Assembly: GCF_003663885.1 (NCBI RefSeq)
Contig: NZ_RCCE01000002.1
Span: forward strand, 186,001 to 250,000
Reading direction: 5' to 3'
Source of the DNA: Litoreibacter meonggei
GTDB taxonomy: Bacteria > Pseudomonadota > Alphaproteobacteria > Rhodobacterales > Rhodobacteraceae
DNA length: 64,000 nucleotides
Shown here: piece by piece, positions 1 through 7,884 of the stretch
Layout: each line of letters opens with the position of its first letter
Position numbering within the stretch: the first letter of the stretch is position 1
Position numbers and translations under genes: made by a program
Notes under the pieces: model-generated
What the model was told of the DNA's origin: nothing
Databases searched by the model: none
The model's input: the letters and a program-made list of their open reading frames with translations, nothing else

Positions 1-390
1 GCCAAAACGGTCGACGATCACCCCCGGCAACCCGTCGGCCTCGGCGTGGATCAGGCGATAGAACGGCGCGTCATACAGATGCTCGCGCAAATCAAGCGCG
101 CGGCGCACGCGGGCCACCAGCCAGTCCTGATCCAGCACGGCTTCGGGGTCGCGGTCCATGACGCGGCAGATGATCTTGGACTCGTTGTTGATGGTGACCA
201 CGGCGATTGGCGCGCGGTCGCTATCCTCCAACACAGCCAGCGATCCCGCCTCAAGGCGGCGGGCGCGGCGGTCGGTGACCAGCTCGTCTGAATAGACCCA
301 AGGGGCGCCGCCACGGATGGTCAGGGCGTTGGCCTTCGGCTTCAGGCGGATGACAGGATAGGGTGAGGCGGAAAAAGGGGAGGATGTCAT
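1..390 (-). CDS. class I SAM-dependent rRNA methyltransferase (RlmI-like), N-terminal part
   Basis: The reading frame begins with ATG at 390 and runs off the left edge, giving the first 130 residues. The start of the protein (PVIRLKPKANALTIRGGAPW, then VYSDEL) matches the PUA-like N-terminus of the RlmI/RlmK family of 23S rRNA cytosine-5 methyltransferases. It ends in a segment reading GLPGVIVDRFG, which in this family sits at the entry to the central domain. The SAM-binding catalytic domain lies outside the window, so the exact target base cannot be argued. An A/G-rich Shine-Dalgarno lies immediately upstream of the ATG and is covered by a perfect inverted repeat (375-401). Confidence 0.8.
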   Translation of the reverse strand, partial: MTSSPFSASPYPVIRLKPKANALTIRGGAPWVYSDELVTDRRARRLEAGSLAVLEDSDRAPIAVVTINNESKIICRVMDRDPEAVLDQDWLVARVRRALDLREHLYDAPFYRLIHAEADGLPGVIVDRFG

Positions 391-401
391 ATCCTCCCCT
401 T
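375..401 (-). promoter_or_regulatory. inverted repeat covering the RBS and start codon of the RlmI-like gene
   Basis: An 11-bp perfect inverted repeat has arms at 375-385 and 391-401 with a 5-nt loop at 386-390. Read on the minus strand, the first arm is the A/G-rich Shine-Dalgarno, the loop contains most of the ATG, and the second arm is made by codons 3-6. If it folds in the mRNA it would hide the ribosome binding site. It could instead reflect a chance match of Ser-Ser-Pro codons to the SD sequence. Confidence 0.45.
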
Positions 402-504
402 AGTCGGTATTTTCGTCAGGCGAAAGCCCGTCTGTGCGTCGCATCTCGCCCAGCGAGCGCTTTGATATCTTGGGATGTGATCACCGACCGGCGTGCCAGA
501 ACGA

Positions 505-544
505 CAAAATCCCGGCCCGCCATAGTCGCGGAACCGGGATTTTG
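505..544 (-). terminator. possible terminator hairpin downstream of the RSP_7527-type gene
   Basis: A perfect 11-bp inverted repeat (CAAAATCCCGG at 505-515 and CCGGGATTTTG at 534-544) encloses an 18-nt loop. Read on the minus strand, the closing arm ends in TTTT, so it could terminate the transcript of the small gene at 588-746. The long loop makes this weaker than a textbook terminator. A second short palindrome, GGCCTT-AAGGCC, lies at 558-573. Confidence 0.4.
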
Positions 545-587
545 ACCAAGCTCTTCCGGCCTTGAGTAAGGCCAAACAGCAGTGGAA

Positions 588-746
588 TTAGGCGGTTTTG
601 GAGCCAGCCAAAGTAGGCGCGGAGAATTTTGCAACGACCCAAGCCCGGGCGGAAGCAATCATTTTGGCAGTATATTCAGCGCGCAGTTTGCGGGCTTCAC
701 GTTCAATGGCTTCAACATCGATGTTTTCAGAGTTTTCGAATTTCAT
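588..746 (-). CDS. RSP_7527-type small protein, function unknown
   Basis: A 52-residue protein starting MKFENSENIDVEAIEREARK. It is hydrophilic and helical in its first half (VEAIEREARKLRAEYTAKMI), with no signal peptide or membrane segment. The IDVEAIERxARxxRAE core matches the short Rhodobacterales proteins named RSP_7527 family; no function is known for them. The ATG at 746 is chosen because AAGGA lies about nine bases upstream. It stands alone, with a hairpin downstream at 505-544. Confidence 0.7.
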   Translation of the reverse strand: MKFENSENIDVEAIEREARKLRAEYTAKMIASARAWVVAKFSAPTLAGSKTA

Positions 747-875
747 TTCAACAGTCCTTCTTGATCCGTTCGTTGGATCATAGATAGGTCAGCCCTGTTG
801 CAGTGACATCCGCCAAAACCCGTATTACCGCCATGCAACAGACGCATAGCTGTTGCGTAAGCCTTTGACCCTACG

Positions 876-1637
876 TCATTCGTCTTGCATGTCGGCTACA
901 GCCGCCCGCGCACCCGCCAGCATCCATGCGTGTTCCGACGCCATCACGAACACGTTGAAGCCATAGCCCTCCCACGCTTTTGCCGTCTGCGCATTCGGCA
1001 CCCAGGTCACATAAGCCACTCCGGCCTTGCGGGCCGCATCGCCCACCCGCGTCATCGCCTCTTTCAGCTCGTCGTTGTCCACGGAGGTCGCGCCATAGGC
1101 CACCGAAAGGTCCGCAGGGCCGATGAACACACCGTCAACGCCCTCAGCGCCCGCGATGCCGGCAATATCCTCGACGCCTTCCGGCTCCTCGATCTGTGCG
1201 ATCACGACAGTCTCTGTGCGCGACTGCTCCAACACCTCCGCCATGGAACGTGTTGCGTAGCCCGCCCAACGGGTCGAGCCCGCGAAACCGCGTCCGCCGC
1301 GCCCGAACCGCGCGGCCTTGGCTATCGCGCGTGCTTTCTCGGCGCTGTCCACATGCGGCACCACGATGCCCACGGCCCCCGCATCCATCACCTTCAGGAT
1401 GTCATCCTCACCACCTGCGGGCACCCGCACCAGTGTCGGAAAATCCAGCGCCCGCGCCACTGCAAGGCAGGCGTCCAGCCGCATCCGGTCAAACGGCGCG
1501 TGTTCGGCATCGAGACAAATGAAGTCGAGACCGGACTTAGCCAGTATCTCCACCATCTCCACCGAAGGCGTCTTGACGAACGTGCCAAGCAGGCGGTCCC
1601 CCGATGCCATCCGCGCTTTGAAATCAGAAAATCCCAT
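876..1637 (-). CDS. HpcH/HpaI family aldolase
   Basis: A 253-residue class II pyruvate aldolase of the HpcH/HpaI (4-hydroxy-2-oxoheptanedioate aldolase) family, which reversibly splits 2-keto-4-hydroxy acids to pyruvate and an aldehyde using a divalent metal. Visible hallmarks are the early GTFVKTPSVEMVEILA segment, DFICLDAEHAPFD, a Gly-rich central region ending in RGFAGSTRW, the metal-region motif AQIEEPEGVE, and GVFIGPADLS near the C-terminus. The ATG at 1637 follows AAGGGGA and is preferred to an in-frame upstream extension. The physiological aldehyde cannot be read from sequence. The gene is divergent from the exonuclease gene starting at 1723. Confidence 0.87.
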   Translation of the reverse strand: MGFSDFKARMASGDRLLGTFVKTPSVEMVEILAKSGLDFICLDAEHAPFDRMRLDACLAVARALDFPTLVRVPAGGEDDILKVMDAGAVGIVVPHVDSAEKARAIAKAARFGRGGRGFAGSTRWAGYATRSMAEVLEQSRTETVVIAQIEEPEGVEDIAGIAGAEGVDGVFIGPADLSVAYGATSVDNDELKEAMTRVGDAARKAGVAYVTWVPNAQTAKAWEGYGFNVFVMASEHAWMLAGARAAVADMQDE

Positions 1638-1722
1638 GACCGTCCCCTTTTGACTATTCACACTATCAATACGCCAAAAACCAGCACTGGCAACCAATCC
1701 TGCCCCTGCTAAGTTGAGCGTC

Positions 1723-2733
1723 ATGGTTTTGCAATTCCAACCCGAAGGCATCTACTGCCCCGCAGGCGATTTCTACATCGACCCGTGGCGTCCGGTCCCC
1801 CGTGCGTTGATCACCCATGGCCATTCCGACCACGCCCGCTGGGGCCATGGCAGCTACCTCGCCACCAAGGCCGCTGCCCCCGTCATGCGTCTTCGCTTGG
1901 GTGACATCTCGCTCGATACCGTCAACTATGGCGAAACACGCCAGATCGGTAAGGCTCGCGTGTCCTTCCACCCCGCAGGCCACGTCCCCGGCTCCGCCCA
2001 GATCCGCGTCGAAGTGGATGGGGAGATCTGGGTCGCCTCCGGCGACTACAAAACCACCGATGACGGCTTCTCCGAGCCGTTCGAGCCGGTTCCCTGTCAC
2101 GCCTTCATAACCGAAAGCACGTTCGGACTGCCGGTGTTCAAATGGGACGCCCAAGACGACGTCATCACCCAGATCAACGCATGGTGGGCAGCAAACAAGG
2201 CGGCGGGGCGGTTCTCCATCCTCGGGGCCTATGCCTTGGGCAAGGCGCAGCGCATCCTAGCCAATGTGGACACCTCCATCGGCCCGACCCTGACCCACGG
2301 CGCGATCGAGAACACCAACGCGGTGCTGCGTGCGCAAGGCTTGTCCCTGCCCGACACAATCCGCGTGACCCCTGACACGGACATAAAGGCCAACGCAGGC
2401 GCATTGGTCCTCGCGACGCCATCGGGCATGAACTCCACATGGGTGCGCCGCTTCGGGCAGGCCTCCACCGCCTTCGCGTCCGGTTGGATGTCGATGCGCG
2501 GCCACCGACGCCGCCGCTCCGCCGACCGCGGTTTCGTGATGAGCGATCACGCCGACTGGGACGGGTTGAACGCCGCAATCAAGGCCACAGGGGCGGAGCG
2601 GGTTTTCGTCACACACGGCTACACGTCCCAGTTCGCCCGTTGGCTGAACGAGCAAGGCTATGACGCGGGCGTCGTGGAAACCGAATACGAAGGCGAAAGC
2701 CTCGACGCGGCGGATGCAGAGGTCGTCGAATGA
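1723..2733 (+). CDS. ligase-associated DNA exonuclease, metallo-beta-lactamase fold
   Basis: A 336-residue metallo-beta-lactamase/beta-CASP-like nuclease. The zinc-binding motif THGHSDHA is at residues 31-38, followed by a second histidine segment (HPAGHVPGSAQI) and the acidic SGDYKTT. This family is repeatedly encoded beside ATP-dependent DNA ligases and Lhr-type helicases and is called ligase-associated DNA exonuclease. Here the ligase is two genes downstream (3611). The ATG at 1723 is used; a TTG nine bases earlier is also in frame. Its stop overlaps the next start by ATGA. No Lhr-type helicase or PdeM-type endonuclease gene is seen in the window. Confidence 0.88.
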   Translation: MVLQFQPEGIYCPAGDFYIDPWRPVPRALITHGHSDHARWGHGSYLATKAAAPVMRLRLGDISLDTVNYGETRQIGKARVSFHPAGHVPGSAQIRVEVDGEIWVASGDYKTTDDGFSEPFEPVPCHAFITESTFGLPVFKWDAQDDVITQINAWWAANKAAGRFSILGAYALGKAQRILANVDTSIGPTLTHGAIENTNAVLRAQGLSLPDTIRVTPDTDIKANAGALVLATPSGMNSTWVRRFGQASTAFASGWMSMRGHRRRRSADRGFVMSDHADWDGLNAAIKATGAERVFVTHGYTSQFARWLNEQGYDAGVVETEYEGESLDAADAEVVE

Positions 2734-3614
2734 CGTCCCGCAGCCAAAAGCTGTTCAACGGCTTCGCCCGCTACATCGAAAAACCGCTGCTTGCCAAGAT
2801 CAAGGACCAGCGCCAGCTGGCCCGCGTGCTGGACGGCCTCGCGGTCGGCGGGATGCGCCCCTTGCGCGGCACCAACAAAGCCTTCCTGCACATGCCGAAC
2901 TTCTGCATCCGCCGGATGATCCCGAACACGGCACAGGGCAATCTGCTGCTCTATTTCCACGGCGGCGGGTTCACAATCGGATCGGCTTATTCCCATCGCT
3001 GGCTGGCCGCCCGCATCGCCGCCGGTATCGGGGCGGAGGCATGGCTGCCCGACTACCGCCTTGCGCCCGCCCATCCCTATCCCGCTGCCCCCGAGGACTG
3101 CATCGCCGCCTACAAACTGGCCCTGACCTGCTTCGAGCCGCAGCGTATCGTGCTCGGCGGCGACAGCGCGGGCGGCACGCTGGTGCTCAACACCGTGACC
3201 CGCATCGCGGCCCTCGGCCTGCCCCAGCCCGCCGCATTGGCGCTGCTGTCGCCGCTGACCGATCTGGCGCATACCAGCCCCAGCCGCATAGAGTTCCGCG
3301 ACACGGATATGCTGCTGCCCCACCAATGGGTTAGGCGCTGCATGCCTGCCTACCTTTCAGACAGCGACCCAAAAGACCCCGACATCTCGCCTGCCTATGC
3401 GGACCTCTCCATGGCCCCGCCCACGGCGCTGCATGTGGCAGAGGGAGAGATGCTTTATGACGACGCGGCCCATCTGGCAAACGCCCTACCTGACGTCGAT
3501 TTCCAGACATGGACAAACGTCCCCCATGTCTGGCAACTCGCCGCCGGATGGACGCCGGAGGCCGACGCATCCGTCCTGCATCTGGTCGAAAAGCTGCGAG
3601 CGCACCTGCCATGA
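2730..3614 (+). CDS. alpha/beta hydrolase, hormone-sensitive lipase type
   Basis: A 294-residue alpha/beta hydrolase of the HSL (family IV esterase) group. The oxyanion-hole motif HGGG is at about 77-80, the nucleophile elbow GGDSAGG has Ser146, and a C-terminal His sits in NVPHVWQ. No signal peptide is seen, so it is probably a cytoplasmic carboxylesterase; the substrate is unknown. ATGA overlaps link it to the exonuclease gene before it and the ligase gene after it, so all three are probably one translationally coupled operon. A hydrolase is not a known part of the ligase repair module, which makes its position notable. Confidence 0.85.
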   Translation: MTSRSQKLFNGFARYIEKPLLAKIKDQRQLARVLDGLAVGGMRPLRGTNKAFLHMPNFCIRRMIPNTAQGNLLLYFHGGGFTIGSAYSHRWLAARIAAGIGAEAWLPDYRLAPAHPYPAAPEDCIAAYKLALTCFEPQRIVLGGDSAGGTLVLNTVTRIAALGLPQPAALALLSPLTDLAHTSPSRIEFRDTDMLLPHQWVRRCMPAYLSDSDPKDPDISPAYADLSMAPPTALHVAEGEMLYDDAAHLANALPDVDFQTWTNVPHVWQLAAGWTPEADASVLHLVEKLRAHLP

Positions 3615-5206
3615 AGCGCTTTGCAGACCTGTTTACCGCACTGGACCAGACCACCAAGACCAACGCCAAGGTGGCCGCCCTCGCCGCCTATTTCCGCGAC
3701 GCCCCTGACAGTGATCGCCTGTGGACCATCGCGCTGTTGTCCGGTCGCCGCCCCAAGCGCGGCGTGACCACGACACTCCTGCGCGAATGGGCCGCGGAGG
3801 TCGCGGACATCCCGTTGTGGCTGTTCGAGGAATGCTACCCAATCGTCGGTGACCTGTCCGAGACCATCGCCCTCGTCCTGCCCCCCGCCACAGGACGCCG
3901 CGACCGCACCCTGACCGATTGGCTGGAAACCGTCCGCGACCTTGGCGTGCTGGACATGGAGGCCAAAAAACAAACTGTGCTGGACGCATGGTCCACCCTG
4001 CCGCCCATCGAGCGTTTCCTGTTCAACAAGCTCATCACCGGTGGCTTGCGCATCGGGGTCAGCCAGAAGCTGATGACCCGCGCGCTGGCACAGGCCACCG
4101 AGATCGAGGAAGCCACGCTCGCCCATCGCCTGATGGGTGACTGGACGCCCGCCACGACCACGTTCCACGACCTGATCGAGGCGCATGATCCCGAGGCCGA
4201 CGCCTCCAAACCCTACCCGTTCTACCTTGCCTACCAGTTAGAGGACCTCGACGCCCTCGGCCCGCCCTCCGACTGGCGGGCGGAACGCAAATGGGACGGC
4301 ATCCGTGGCCAGCTTATCATCCGCCAGCGCCAGCCCTATCTGTGGTCGCGCGGCGAGGAGTTGATCACCGACCGCTTCCCCGAATTTGCCATCGCCCCAG
4401 ACTTCATCCCCGACGGCACCGTCTTTGACGGGGAGCTTCTGGCATGGGATCACGCTACCGACACGCCACAAAACTTCAACGCGCTGCAAAAACGCATCGG
4501 GCGCAAGACCGTGCCGAAAAAGCTGCTGAAAGACGCGCCGGTGATCCTCTACGCCTACGACCTGCTGGAGCAGGACGGCGAGGACCTGCGCACGCACCCG
4601 TTGGACGACCGCCGCGCGCGGCTCACCGCCCTGATCGACACGCTACCATCGGACGCGCCCCTGCGCCTGTCCGCCCAACTGCCGTTCCAGACATGGGACG
4701 ACCTCGCCCAAATCCGCGCCACCTCCCGTGACCATGCCGCAGAAGGCTTGATGCTGAAACGCGGCGACAGCCTCTACCTGTCTGGCCGCAAAAAAGGCGA
4801 CTGGTGGAAATGGAAGGTCGACCCGCTGACCATCGACGCGGTGATGATCTATGCGCAGGCGGGCTCCGGCAGACGCGCGGGCCTCTATACCGACTTCACC
4901 TTCGCGGTGTGGAACGGCAACGAGCTGACCCCGTTCACCAAGGCCTATTCAGGCCTCACCGATGCGGAGTTCCGCAAGATCACCGCATGGGTCAAGAAGA
5001 ACACTCTACAACGTTTCGGCCCCGTGCGTCAGGTCACCCCCGAGCATGTGTTCGAGATCGCCTTCGAGGGCATTCAGGCCTCCCCCCGCCACAAATCCGG
5101 CGTCGCCCTGCGCTTCCCGCGCATGCTGCGCTGGCGGCACGACAAGCCGGTGCAAGAGGCCAACACACTGGACGATCTCAAGGAAATGTTGGACACCTAC
5201 GGCTAA
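3611..5206 (+). CDS. ATP-dependent DNA ligase (LigC-type, damage-response associated)
   Basis: A 531-residue ATP-dependent DNA ligase that seals nicks through a lysyl-AMP intermediate. The adenylation motif AERKWDGIRG places the catalytic Lys at about 227. Further nucleotidyltransferase motifs are FDGELLAWD, LYAYDLLEQDGEDLR, EGLMLKRGDSLY and WWKWKVDPLTIDAV; an OB-fold region follows. The N-terminal ~200 residues form the helical DNA-binding domain. The length and partner exonuclease match the family annotated as cisplatin-damage-response ligase. The chosen ATG overlaps the stop of the hydrolase gene (ATGA), even though the frame stays open upstream. It would act with the exonuclease at 1723 in repair rather than replication. 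Confidence 0.9.
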   Translation: MKRFADLFTALDQTTKTNAKVAALAAYFRDAPDSDRLWTIALLSGRRPKRGVTTTLLREWAAEVADIPLWLFEECYPIVGDLSETIALVLPPATGRRDRTLTDWLETVRDLGVLDMEAKKQTVLDAWSTLPPIERFLFNKLITGGLRIGVSQKLMTRALAQATEIEEATLAHRLMGDWTPATTTFHDLIEAHDPEADASKPYPFYLAYQLEDLDALGPPSDWRAERKWDGIRGQLIIRQRQPYLWSRGEELITDRFPEFAIAPDFIPDGTVFDGELLAWDHATDTPQNFNALQKRIGRKTVPKKLLKDAPVILYAYDLLEQDGEDLRTHPLDDRRARLTALIDTLPSDAPLRLSAQLPFQTWDDLAQIRATSRDHAAEGLMLKRGDSLYLSGRKKGDWWKWKVDPLTIDAVMIYAQAGSGRRAGLYTDFTFAVWNGNELTPFTKAYSGLTDAEFRKITAWVKKNTLQRFGPVRQVTPEHVFEIAFEGIQASPRHKSGVALRFPRMLRWRHDKPVQEANTLDDLKEMLDTYG

Positions 5207-5273
5207 CGACCAAATCCGCCAATCCAACGCCATCGGTTTCATCTTGGCAAAAATATTCCCCCCGGAGGGTCCA

Positions 5274-6149
5274 ATGCTCCCCACCAGCGCCCCGCCCAAC
5301 GCGGCCAACACACCCCGGCAAAAAGCCCCCCAAGGCGCGGTCGACAGCCATATCCACATGCTCGCCGCAGCATCCGAATTCCCCTTATGGGAAAACCGCG
5401 TCGAGAACCCCGCCGAAGGCCTCGACATGGACGGCTTCATCGCGCGCTACCGCGCTCAGATGGACACCCTCGGCATCGCCCGCACGGTGGTCGTCCATTC
5501 CATCCTCTATGGCGGCGACAATGCGGTCACACTGGAGGCCATCCGCCGCCTTGGACCCGACACCACCCGCGGCGTCGCCCTGCTGCCCGACGGCGCACCC
5601 GAGGCCAAACTGGACGCGCTGGCCGCCGCTGGCGTCAAGGCGCTGCGGCTCAACTATATCCATGGCGGCATCCTGACATGGCAGGGCGCAAAGGCACTGG
5701 CACCTGCACTGGCCGCGCGGGACATGCACCTGCAAATCCTCGCCTCCGCCAATCGCCACATCCCGGAGATTGCCGACGACATCCGTCGCTTGCCCTGCCC
5801 CGTGGTGGTCGATCACATGGGCTGGCCAGATCTGGCACGCGGCACGGATGATCCCGGCTTTCAAACCCTGTGTCGGTTGCTGTCGGAGGGCCACGCTTAC
5901 GCCAAGCTCTCCGCGCCCTACCGCGTCTGCGCGCCGCCGTTCACCGAGGCCACCCCCTTCGCCGCAGCCCTTGCGCAGGCCAACCCCGAGCGCTGCCTCT
6001 GGGGCTCCGACTGGCCGTTCATCATGCTGGCGGATGCGGCGATGCCCGATGCCGGCACGCTGCTCGACCGCTTCCACGACGCCGTATCGGGAAACGCGGA
6101 TCGTCAGCGCATCCTCGTGGACAATCCGGTGGCGCTTTACGGCTTCTGA
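5274..6149 (+). CDS. amidohydrolase family protein (TIM-barrel hydrolase, lactonase-like)
   Basis: A 291-residue metal-dependent hydrolase of the amidohydrolase-2 group. The HxH motif appears as VDSHIHML near residue 24, a conserved histidine follows in VVVDHMGWPDL, and the terminal GSDWPF motif carries the usual Asp. This layout is shared by 2-pyrone-4,6-dicarboxylate lactonase (LigI) and related lactonases, but the substrate here is not determinable. The ATG at 5274 follows CGGAGGG. The RBS itself lies inside a CAAAAATA...CGGAGGGTCC element (5248-5272) that resembles one after cobT. Confidence 0.82.
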   Translation: MLPTSAPPNAANTPRQKAPQGAVDSHIHMLAAASEFPLWENRVENPAEGLDMDGFIARYRAQMDTLGIARTVVVHSILYGGDNAVTLEAIRRLGPDTTRGVALLPDGAPEAKLDALAAAGVKALRLNYIHGGILTWQGAKALAPALAARDMHLQILASANRHIPEIADDIRRLPCPVVVDHMGWPDLARGTDDPGFQTLCRLLSEGHAYAKLSAPYRVCAPPFTEATPFAAALAQANPERCLWGSDWPFIMLADAAMPDAGTLLDRFHDAVSGNADRQRILVDNPVALYGF

Positions 6150-6220
6150 CGCGACGTCGGGCTTGCGCAAGACGGGGCTTGGTTCAAACTGACGCGCACG
6201 TCACTTCGAAAGGCCCGCCC

Positions 6221-6514
6221 ATGTCCAGCTTCGACAGCTTCATCGACATCGTAAACACCAAGGCAAAGGGCGCTATCAAAGGCACGGCCAAGTTGGTGGT
6301 GATCGACCACGGCGCGATCATCCTGTCTGAACATGGTGCCGCCGAAAGCGCCACAGAGGCCGAAGCCGACGTCACCCTCAAAGCGACCGAGGCCGTCTTC
6401 CGCGCGATCCTGAGCGGCGATCAGAACCCAATCACTGCTGTCATGAGCGGTAAGCTGAAGGTGGACGGCAACCAGATGCGTGCGCTGAAGGTCAGCGAAA
6501 TCCTGACCTCTTAG
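6221..6514 (+). CDS. SCP2 sterol-binding domain protein
   Basis: A 97-residue single-domain protein of the SCP2 (sterol carrier protein 2) fold, which binds a lipid or acyl ligand in a hydrophobic pocket. Typical features are the central VIDHGAIILSEH strand region, DVTLKATEAVFRAILSGDQNP, and the C-terminal GKLKVDGNQMRALKVSEIL. No signal peptide. It may work with CoA or lipid metabolism; no partner gene is evident. Its TAG stop overlaps the TAA stop of the convergent gene at 6511. Confidence 0.87.
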   Translation: MSSFDSFIDIVNTKAKGAIKGTAKLVVIDHGAIILSEHGAAESATEAEADVTLKATEAVFRAILSGDQNPITAVMSGKLKVDGNQMRALKVSEILTS

Positions 6515-7287
6515 GCCAGTTTCAGAACCTGAGGACGCGCGCCCGCAGCCCATGCGGCTGCGGCATCGCCGAATGCCTTGAACAATACCTGCGACACCTG
6601 ATCCTGCGCCGCGCGGTATTCCGGATGCCATTGCACCGACAGGCTGAACCCCGGTGCGTCCTTGATATAGATCGCTTCCGGCGTACCATCGGGGGCCAAG
6701 CCGTCGATCACCACGCGTTCGCCAGCGGTTTTGATCCCCTGCCCGTGCAGGGTGTTGGTCATAACCTCTTGCGCACCCAGCAATTGGTGAAACGGACCGC
6801 CTTCGGTGAAGGTCACCACGTGGCGCAGCTCGAATTTTTCGTCCAGCGTGCCGTCTGGTGGCATCCGGTGGTTCATCCGCCCCGGCAGATCACGAATTTC
6901 TGGGTAGAGCGTCCCGCCCATGGCGACATTCACTTCCTGAAACCCGCGACAAACGCCGAATATCGGCTGACCTCGCTCAATGCAGGCACGGATCAACGGG
7001 AGGGCGATCCGGTCGCGCGACCGGTCAAATGCCCCATGCGCCTCCGTTTCGGCCTCGCCGTATTCTTCCGGATGTACATTCGGGCGACCGCCCGTGAACA
7101 GGAAGCCGTCGCAGGCCTCCAACAAATCTTGGACATCGGTGAGGGAAGGGCAAGAGGGCACGATCATCGGCAACGCACCAGAGACCTCGGCGATCGCTTG
7201 GCAATTCATGCTACCCGCCGCGTGGGCAGGATATTCGTCATTGATCAAATACGAGTTGCCAATAATGCCAACTACGGGGCGCGCCAT
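6511..7287 (-). CDS. gamma-glutamyl-gamma-aminobutyrate hydrolase family protein (class I glutamine amidotransferase-like, C26)
   Basis: A 258-residue peptidase C26 protein of the PuuD type, which cleaves gamma-glutamyl amides such as gamma-glutamyl-GABA in putrescine breakdown. The nucleophile is Cys113 in IFGVCRGFQEVN and the His/Glu pair is in SVQWHPEYR near residue 224. TGGRPNVHPEEY is the family's substrate-side loop. No other Puu genes are nearby, so the exact gamma-glutamyl substrate is an inference. Its stop overlaps the convergent SCP2 stop in the tetranucleotide TTAG. Confidence 0.87.
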   Translation of the reverse strand: MARPVVGIIGNSYLINDEYPAHAAGSMNCQAIAEVSGALPMIVPSCPSLTDVQDLLEACDGFLFTGGRPNVHPEEYGEAETEAHGAFDRSRDRIALPLIRACIERGQPIFGVCRGFQEVNVAMGGTLYPEIRDLPGRMNHRMPPDGTLDEKFELRHVVTFTEGGPFHQLLGAQEVMTNTLHGQGIKTAGERVVIDGLAPDGTPEAIYIKDAPGFSLSVQWHPEYRAAQDQVSQVLFKAFGDAAAAWAAGARPQVLKLA

Positions 7288-7418
7288 AACTCTTAGTCTC
7301 CGTTAACCCTTCAGCCTACATGTAGCCCAAGTCCAATCGCAGGTATAGACGCGCCCGCGCACAGACCCTCTGCATGCGGGCAAAAGCTCAAGTTTTATGC
7401 GCATTACCTTAGGGCAGC

Positions 7419-7847
7419 TTACCCGTCGCCGACCAATCCGGCAGCCTCGATCCCCGCCAACGCGGCAATCAAATCATTGTCGGAGCTGTCACCCGTGACA
7501 CCGACGGCGCCGATCACGTCACCTTTTTTGTCACGCAACAGCACGCCACCGGGTACCGGTACGACCGCACCTCCGAAAACGCCATTCACTGCGTTCATGA
7601 AATACGCCTGCTGCTCGGCCCGCGCCATCTGCGATGTGCCGGACATGCCCAACATTACTGCGCCGTAAGCCTTACCGCGTGCGATGTCGAAACGTCCCGG
7701 AGACGCGCCGTCTTCACGCTCGAACGCCTGCACATGGCCACCCGCATCCAGCACCACGACCGAAAGCGGCTTTAGCTCCAACTCTTGGCCCCTTGCGATG
7801 GTCTTGCGAACAATCGTGCGGGCCTTGTTCAGTGAAATTCCAGCCAT
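7419..7847 (-). CDS. glcG: GlcG/HbpS family heme-binding-like protein
   Basis: A 142-residue protein of the GlcG/HbpS (DUF336) family. It shows the family core: KPLSVVVLDAGGHVQAFERED, then DIARGKAYGAVM, GGVLLRDKKGDVIGAVGVTG and a closing DNDLIAALAGIEAAGL. GlcG is found in glycolate/glyoxylate (glc) operons but its biochemical job is unsettled; HbpS relatives bind heme. It lies 37 bases downstream of malate synthase G on the same strand, which supports the glc assignment. The RBS AGGCAG is just upstream of the ATG. Confidence 0.86.
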   Translation of the reverse strand: MAGISLNKARTIVRKTIARGQELELKPLSVVVLDAGGHVQAFEREDGASPGRFDIARGKAYGAVMLGMSGTSQMARAEQQAYFMNAVNGVFGGAVVPVPGGVLLRDKKGDVIGAVGVTGDSSDNDLIAALAGIEAAGLVGDG

Positions 7848-7884
7848 GGTTCTGCCTCCTGTTTTGGTGCGTTAAGCGAAAGTC

